A model generated the notes under the pieces. That model was not told the DNA's origin, did no database searches, and saw nothing but the letters and a program-made list of their open reading frames with translations. DNA of 64,000 bases from Latrodectus hesperus (Eukaryota > Arthropoda > Arachnida > Araneae > Theridiidae), in assembly GCA_037975125.1 (NCBI GenBank), contig CM075862.1, forward strand, positions 76,985,960 through 77,049,959. The letters run 5' to 3'. The stretch's first letter is position 1; each line of letters begins with the position of its first letter. This document shows positions 60,501 to 64,000 of this stretch, in pieces. A program made the translations under genes and the position numbers.

Positions 60501-63500
60501 CATTTAAATGGATCAAATTTTTAATGAAATTATTTTCGTATAAATGATATCAATAAATTGAACTAAGCGTAAAGTAACCAGCGTATATGCAATATTTACA
60601 AGCTTCAATTAACGTTAAAATGGCCTTATAATTATTACTAAGATATAATTATTAATATTCAATTAATAATAATATACTAAATATACATTTATTAATACTA
60701 AACATACATTTATTAATATTTGCTGAAATGCAACAGTTATTCAATAATAATTTAATTAGTAAATTTTAATTAACTTTATTCCTTGTTTCTTAAATATTTT
60801 TCTGCTGTTTTATATTAAAAAAATATTGCTATATCACTCAATTGCTTTATTATTTGATATACTTCCTCGTATCTTTGAAAGTTATTCCTGTGTGATTCTG
60901 TAGTTTTAAAACTTCTAAAGTTTTATCACAAATTTAACCTTTATATCAATCACTTAAAATTGCATAGTTTTTGTTTGTAAGTTAAAATGTATTTTAGGTA
61001 CATGATTTATAATTTTTATTGCAGTTAAAGTATACACAATTACAAAATAAATTGGTATTTATTCTATACTTCTGCTACTTTTATTAACTTTGAATATGTA
61101 AGGTAACTTATAAAAATACTGCAAGAATAGGTATATTTTTATACCATTTTTAATTTTATCCTTGACTTACACTGTAAATTCTAAAATAATTTCCTTCAAT
61201 ACTGAATTATTAATCCCGAAATTATAAATTTATAGAAAGAAAAACATTTTTCAAAGAGGAAAACCTACAAGCGAAAACTCGACAGTCAGATTAAAAATAT
61301 ACTAAATAAAAATAAAAATTTAGAGATAAATACTTATCCTTATAATTTTTAGAAAATTTAAGGTAATTTGCATTTCCCTACTCTATTTAAGTATTTTAAT
61401 TTAAAATAACTCATAAAACTTATTTATTTCATTTTGTAAATAAATATTAAATATGCCTTCAGATACTTTACTTTCAAAATTTAAACTAGCATAGCACCTT
61501 ATTTTTAAGCTAAAGTCAATAATTTTAATTGCTTCCATTTTTTATCTTTTCTGTGTGTGACCTATTAATAAACTGTTAATGTTAACTTTCTTATAGAATT
61601 TCTTTATAATAAAACAATAAATAACTCATTTTACATCAACAACATATTCTACTTTGTATTCTTTTGATATGAATCATCTTTTTGTACGAGATTAAAACAG
61701 GGAATTTTATTTTGACATTTAAACGTTCGGGTTATTCTCAAACATTTCTCAAAACAATTAAATTATAGTTAAATTAAACAACATTTATTTGTGTTTGTTA
61801 AAAAGAAATAAAAAAAAATTAGAATGTAAAGTCATATGTATTTTTTTAATTAATCAAGATTAAATAAAACATATTTCTGGTGGAATTAATAATTGATTCA
61901 TCTTTAGTAACTTCAGTTGTAACGAATTATAATTAGTAGTACAAAATTTAAAAATTACATTTAATCAATGCCTACCAATAAAAAGAGCCAACATTTTGAA
62001 TTACTAATAGGTTATATTAGAGTTATTATTACAAAGTAAGGTTTAATTCCAGATGAAATTAGTGCTTCCCTTTCAGAAAGTAATAAAATATTTTATAAAT
62101 ATATTTTATTAATTGCAAAAATAGAAGAACAAGCTTGATTAATTAAAAATATACATAATTTTATTATAAATAGGTATTTTACTTTTTTAACATTTTGAAA
62201 CTGTCATATAGGAAAAATTTTAACACACTTTTAAATAAAATTTGATACAAGTCTATAATAAATATGAATTAAAATTACTTAATATTTTGGAACTCATATG
62301 AAATGACATTTTAACCAGTTTTTAAATAACAATTGATGAAGCATTGCTTTAAAATACTATTTAAATAATATTTTAAAAATAGATATAAATTGCTTAATAA
62401 CTGCTGATATAAATTTTAACCCATTTTTTATGCTAGTAATAGTTATAACCATAATTGTTAATTATATGTTTTTTCGAAATTTTTAAATTTACACCAATAA
62501 TTTTTCCAAATAATATTTTCACACAGCATTATCAAAATATCAATATTGATGATATGATAGGTATCAATCATCTATTCTAATATAAGTCACAGCATTTTTT
62601 ATTCTTTCTTGCACGCCTTAAAGAACTCAACATATACTTTCCACTAACCACCTACCTATATAATTTTCATATTTAATAAAATTATCTGACTGTAATAAGA
62701 AAATTTCGGAACACAGATACACAAACATTCCAGTAAATATCACGCATTGTTGATTCCTCCCAGACAAAGTGCTCGTTTAAATATACATAATTTACATATA
62801 AATTTTGATATGACGTTCAGATCATTCAAAAATATTATTAATACACTTAAGCACACGTTGCATAGCATTATCTTTACAGTACTTTCACAACGTATATAAT
62901 TAGTCGAGTACTTGATTGAAACGGGTGCATTATAGTTAAACTCTATAACTTGAATATTTTAGTGTTGGGAAGGTAAATCCTATGTACTTTCTACATCTTA
63001 TCACACAAGTGCATTACATTAAACAATTAATAATTTCAAGATATAATTTTCTCTTTTTAAAAATATGGCGTTTGTGGTAGTAATACTGATTATAATTTAT
63101 CAAATGTTTAGAATTTAAACATAATATATATCCAGTATAAAACAATATGTTACTTGTGACACACATTTAACAATACCATCAAAGTTTATATACATATGCA
63201 TACATATTTATTTATATATATATTATTATATATATATTTATTTATATATATCTTAAAAAATGTATCATTTTATATGTAAATTTTCTCCTAATAAAACACA
63301 ATGTAATTAAGTTTAAGTATTATTTATATAATGCTCATACATTGAAAAAGAAAGTAATTCCTTAAAAAAATTTTAATTTATAGAATTGATGTAAAATATG
63401 TTTTACCCCACGAAATGCGACGAGCTTTGAAGAGCGCGTATGACTGCTTTAAATGTAATGATCAAATATGCCTTGATAATTAAAAATAAATATTATTTGA

Positions 63501-64000
63501 AAATGGACATAAAAAGCTGGTTTCAAAAGGCTTAAATAAACGTAGAAATTTAGTTTCAAAATAAACTATGTAACAATAATTCTATTAAAGTTTGGCTTGA
63601 AATAATCCTATTCCAAGTTTCAAAACTAATTTGAATATACAAAACCAATAAAAGCCAAATGGAATGTATTTATAATTATAAAAAATTATCTAAGTCCCTA
63701 ACATATATAAGTTATTTTTTGCAAATAATAATCATTGAAAGAGTAATTTATTAAAATATTATTGATTAAATAATCATTGGAATATTACTTTAATATTATG
63801 AGAAAAAAATCAAAATAAATTTTAAATATTCAAAAAACTATTATTAATTTATAAAAGAAAACAAAAATGCAGTTTTAAATATGAATTTCAAACTTTTTAT
63901 AACTTCTATCTAATACTGTTGAAATTTTTAAACATTTGCAATTCTGCAGATATTTGCGCTATTAGGTAGGTCTTAAAAGTTTTAATAATACTGCCTTTTT
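57511..64000. other. AT-rich desert
   Basis: No open frame, dispersed repeat or RNA gene recognised, apart from the hairpin at 59155-59194 and a short TATA-rich run near 63185-63250. Confidence 0.6.
59155..59194. repeat. Perfect 15-bp hairpin
   Basis: TACTCGTGTGTAAAA (59155-59169) is the exact reverse complement of 59180-59194, with a 10-nt loop. Confidence 0.85.

Overview
The window looks like transposon-rich intergenic or intronic DNA from an arthropod nuclear genome. It is roughly three-quarters A+T, carries (AT)n microsatellites up to 624 bp, is packed with tRNA-derived SINEs, and holds mariner, Tc1-like, Merlin and Ty3/gypsy elements. From memory the transposase and SINE families resemble those of orb-weaver spiders, but that placement is inference. 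I found no convincing host protein gene. The single candidate host exon is a 51-codon open stretch ending at 56912.

Layout. 1-11 kb: a foldback-like element cut by the window edge (1-416), (AT)n tracts, several SINE families (labelled A-E here), a solo-LTR-like repeat (5570-6111) and the first copies of a dispersed repeat I call G. 11-13 kb: eight almost identical 130-bp satellite units set inside an older decayed satellite that also holds a MITE. 14-22 kb: SINE E, repeat G twice more, a Tc1-like N-terminal relic, a badly decayed mariner, and two copies of a ~330-bp repeat (H). 23.5-24.8 kb: a whole Merlin DNA transposon with 26-bp perfect inverted ends and a perfect 8-bp target duplication; its transposase is broken. 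26.5-28.4 kb: a decayed ~88-bp tandem array and a Tc1-like C-terminal relic. 29.3-30 kb: repeat F, whose second, inverted copy at 51 kb carries a MITE. 31-34.4 kb: two complete mariner copies with dead transposases. 35.8-41.5 kb: a nearly intact Ty3/gypsy retrotransposon on the minus strand, inserted into an (AT)n tract. 42.7-43.1 kb: a non-LTR retrotransposon tail. 44-51.8 kb: more SINEs, the 624-bp (AT)n tract, a decayed ~85-bp array, a 993-bp TA-flanked element with ~150-bp inverted ends, and repeat F with its MITE. 52-64 kb: AT-rich desert with large AT palindromes, a very old ~360-bp tandem array (54990-56730) and the possible exon.

Nothing here forms a pathway. What the window records is layering: young insertions (the gypsy element, with one difference between its 273-bp LTRs; the Merlin and mariner copies with intact ends) lie on much older repeats. 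Several loci are nested or chimeric: a SINE joined from two families, a SINE with foreign sequence between its two promoter boxes, a MITE in repeat F with an empty copy for comparison, and a SINE inside the 993-bp element. All matches between copies were read by eye; no alignment or database search was run.
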